Of a stretch of DNA of 7,211 nucleotides, positions 5,892-7,211 are shown piece after piece. Source of the stretch: Chloroflexales bacterium. Lineage in GTDB: Bacteria > Chloroflexota > Chloroflexia > Chloroflexales > Chloroflexaceae. Made by a program: the position numbers and the translations under genes. Each line of letters opens with the position of its first letter. The stretch's first letter is position 1. Below the pieces are notes generated by a model, which worked only from the letters and a program-made list of their open reading frames with translations, did not search any database and was not told where the DNA came from. The stretch spans positions 1 to 7,211 of the forward strand of contig JAAXUL010000407.1 in assembly GCA_013336035.1 (NCBI GenBank). Reading direction: 5' to 3'.

Positions 5892-5905
5892 AACTCTGTG
5901 GTTAC
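5890..5905. promoter_or_regulatory. Candidate operator palindrome GTAAC-N6-GTTAC
   Basis: GTAAC (5890-5894) and GTTAC (5901-5905) are perfect inverted repeats 6 nt apart. They cover the end of the -10 box, the predicted transcription start and the GTG start codon. A dimeric ArsR-family protein bound here would block RNA polymerase, which suggests autorepression. The arms are short, so chance is possible. Confidence 0.45.
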
Positions 5906-6233
5906 CAATGCTCGAGAGACTGAGCGCGTGCTTGACGCGCTCGGGCACCCCACCCGTCGCCAGATCCTGGCCTTGCTGCGCGAGGCTCCGCTGGCCGTTG
6001 GCGAGATCGCCGACCGGCTCCCGATTAGCCGTCCCGCGGTCTCCAAGCACCTGCGCCAACTCCAGGCGGCCGGGCTCGTCGAATACACCGAGCGCGGTAC
6101 GGCGAACATCTTTCAGCTCCGTGGTGCCGGCTTTGCCGTCGCTCGTACCTATGTCGAGCAATTCTGGGACGATGCGCTCGCCAGCTTCCAACGGGTCGTG
6201 GAAGCCGAAGCAGGAGCAACGCGTGACCCATGA
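5898..6233 (+). CDS. ArsR-family winged-helix transcriptional regulator (non-metal type)
   Basis: The 111-residue product is a compact ArsR-like DNA-binding protein. LDALGHPTRRQILALL at 12-27 is the typical first helix of the domain. VGEIADRLPISRPAVSKHLRQLQAAGLV at 34-61 is the helix-turn-helix with recognition helix SRPAVSKHLRQL, and EYTERGTANIFQL (62-74) is the beta-wing. There are no cysteines and no metal-box motif, so it is not a classical arsenic or cadmium sensor. Regulators of this subgroup often pair with SRPBCC/AHSA1 proteins, as here. The start is a GTG at 5898 with no RBS, at the predicted transcription start. Upstream in-frame codons belong to the shadow of the preceding gene. 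It probably controls itself and the two following genes; the ligand, if any, is unknown. Confidence 0.88.
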   Translation: MVTNARETERVLDALGHPTRRQILALLREAPLAVGEIADRLPISRPAVSKHLRQLQAAGLVEYTERGTANIFQLRGAGFAVARTYVEQFWDDALASFQRVVEAEAGATRDP

Positions 6234-6678
6234 GTCCGTTGAGCGTTCCATTGTCGTGCCTTGCATAATGGCCAGGGCGTTCCAGATCTTTACCGCCGAG
6301 CTGAACCGCTGGTGGCCCCGGTCTCACTCGCGTAGCGGGAACCCCGACATCACCGTGACGATCGAGCCCTGGACGGGCGGGAGACTGTATGAGCAGACGC
6401 CCGAGGGGCTCGAGTATGAGTGGGGACAGGTGATCGCCTGGGATCCGCCCCGCCATCTGGCCTATCACTGGTACCTTGGGAGCAGCCGTGAGCAGCCCAG
6501 CCGTGTCGATGTGCACTTCACGGACCTCGGCGACAGCCGGACACGCGTTGCGGTGACCCATCGCGGGCCCGAACTGCTCGGCGCACTCTGGTCCCGTAAC
6601 AGTGCGATCTACGACGCCAGTTGGGGGGTTGTGCTGCCAGCCTATGGTGCATCCTGTATGACCGCCGAAGACGTCTGA
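6223..6678 (+). CDS. SRPBCC-fold protein, AHSA1 (Hsp90 ATPase activator homologue 1-like) family
   Basis: The 151-residue product matches the AHSA1-like group of the SRPBCC superfamily, small proteins with a hydrophobic ligand cavity. Visible family features are the opening SIVVPCIMARAFQIFT (9-24), RWWP at 29-32, IEPWTGGRLYEQTPEG (47-62), EWGQVIAWDPPRHLAY (66-81) and the late RVDVHFTDLGDSRTRVAVTH strand pair (94-113). The start is GTG at 6223, 6 nt after AGGAG (6212-6216), both inside arsR. The genes overlap by 11 nt, implying translational coupling. An ATG at 6230 is in another frame. Despite the family name, bacterial members have no shown link to Hsp90. A role in binding or sensing a small hydrophobic compound alongside the ArsR regulator is inference. 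Confidence 0.87.
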   Translation: MTHESVERSIVVPCIMARAFQIFTAELNRWWPRSHSRSGNPDITVTIEPWTGGRLYEQTPEGLEYEWGQVIAWDPPRHLAYHWYLGSSREQPSRVDVHFTDLGDSRTRVAVTHRGPELLGALWSRNSAIYDASWGVVLPAYGASCMTAEDV

Positions 6679-6691
6679 CAAGGAGAGCGAC

Positions 6692-7138
6692 GTGAAAGCC
6701 TGGAACGCGACGACCACCATCGCGGCCGCGCCGGACGTGATCTGGGCCATCCTCACTGATGCAGCGCGCTACCCTGAGTGGGACCCGTATGCGGAGCGGA
6801 TCGAGGGCCAGATCGCGCCTGGCGCGAAGCTGGTGATCTATACCAAGGTCGCGCCTGGCCGGGCCTTCCCAGTGACCGTGACGGAGTTTCTGCCGGGCAA
6901 GCGCATGGTGTGGGCCAGTGGCATGCCGTTCGGGCTCTTCAAGGGCGAGCGCTCGTTCACCCTGGCAGCACAGGCAGACGGGCCGGTCGCGTTCACGCTG
7001 CGGGAGGAGTTCAGCGGCCTGCTGCTCGGCATGATTGCTCCCAGTCTCCCCGATATGACGGAACCCTTCCAGCAGTTCGTCACAGGGCTCAAGGCACACG
7101 CCGAGAGCCGGCAGGAGCAGGCTGTTCGCGCTTTGTGA
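6692..7138 (+). CDS. SRPBCC-family protein (polyketide cyclase/dehydrase and START-like)
   Basis: The 148-residue product is a second SRPBCC-fold protein, distinct from its neighbour. TTTIAAAPDVIWAILTDAARYPEWDPY (7-33) is the classic opening of the cyclase/START-like group, followed by GQIAPGAKLVIYTKV (39-53), PVTVTEFLPGKRMVW (60-74) and a long C-terminal helix around 124-140 that closes the ligand cavity. The start is GTG at 6692, 6 nt after AAGGAG (6680-6685), and 13 nt after the AHSA1-like stop codon, so it belongs to the same unit. Members bind hydrophobic small molecules; no catalytic residues can be assigned and no substrate can be named. All three genes of this unit begin with GTG, whereas the four sugar-operon genes begin with ATG. 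Confidence 0.87.
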   Translation: MKAWNATTTIAAAPDVIWAILTDAARYPEWDPYAERIEGQIAPGAKLVIYTKVAPGRAFPVTVTEFLPGKRMVWASGMPFGLFKGERSFTLAAQADGPVAFTLREEFSGLLLGMIAPSLPDMTEPFQQFVTGLKAHAESRQEQAVRAL

Positions 7139-7141
7139 AGC

Positions 7142-7159
7142 CTGGTGTTTGTTCACCAG
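7142..7159 (+). terminator. Weak hairpin after the SRPBCC unit
   Basis: CTGGTG (7142-7147), loop TTTGTT, CACCAG (7154-7159) forms a perfect 6-bp stem starting 4 nt after the last stop codon. It is followed by TTC and then an A-run, not a T-tract, so it is a poor intrinsic terminator. It marks the likely end of the transcription unit. I see no gene or clear signal in the remaining bases to 7211. Confidence 0.3.
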
Positions 7160-7211
7160 TTCAAAAATGCCGCGGTCTTGGTCACTAACAAGCGGATAAA
7201 GCCAGGACGCC

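Noticed and set aside
5676..6266. Minus-strand frames opposite the arsR gene
   Set aside because: There is no RBS or recognisable domain, and the plus strand has an unmistakable winged-helix gene with a promoter here.
7160..7211. Possible end of an insertion element or a new gene at the right edge
   Set aside because: The short ATG frame at about 7167 ends within 11 codons, and no terminal repeat matching the left-hand element could be seen.

Overview
The window is GC-rich throughout, with tightly packed genes and strong GC bias at third codon positions. The binding-protein lipoprotein has an Ala/Pro/Glu/Thr-rich tether, of a kind I associate with Chloroflexota (Roseiflexus/Chloroflexus/Kouleothrix relatives). 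The fragment at the left edge looks like the start of an IS1634-type (DUF4277) transposase, also common in that phylum. The assignment to Chloroflexota is an inference from style; no rRNA or other phylogenetic marker is present.

Layout. Positions 1-67 (minus strand) carry the first 22 codons of a probable transposase, running off the left edge. Positions 68-218 are the leader of a sugar-uptake operon. Positions 219-5248 are a co-directional operon: an extracellular sugar-binding lipoprotein, two MalF/MalG-type permeases and a cytoplasmic GH32 beta-fructosidase. The two junctions downstream of the first permease are only 3 and 13 nt. The 82-nt gap between the binding protein and the first permease contains a perfect 12-bp stem-loop. 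Together the genes suggest import of sucrose or short fructo-oligosaccharides, followed by cleavage inside the cell. No ABC ATPase gene lies in the window, so a shared ATPase encoded elsewhere is likely.

Positions 5249-5470 are a 222-nt gap holding two weak stem-loops and the RBS of the next gene. Positions 5471-5890 encode a protein resembling the N-terminal part of the putative glycolipid-binding family (PF06475). Its conserved C-terminal part is missing, and a 15-bp tandem duplication lies just where the family similarity stops, so it is probably a decayed gene. Its 3' end contains a near-consensus sigma70-type promoter (TTGACA, 18 nt, TATAGT). This drives a second plus-strand unit: an ArsR-like winged-helix regulator whose GTG start falls at the predicted +1 (leaderless), then two SRPBCC-fold proteins (an AHSA1-like one overlapping arsR by 11 nt, and a polyketide-cyclase/START-like one 13 nt further on). 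A GTAAC-N6-GTTAC palindrome over the -10 element and start codon is a candidate autoregulatory operator.

I see no tRNA, rRNA, CRISPR or phage genes, and no clearly new multi-gene system. The most informative points are the regulatory architecture of the arsR cassette, the stem-loop after the binding-protein gene, and the decayed glycolipid-binding gene.
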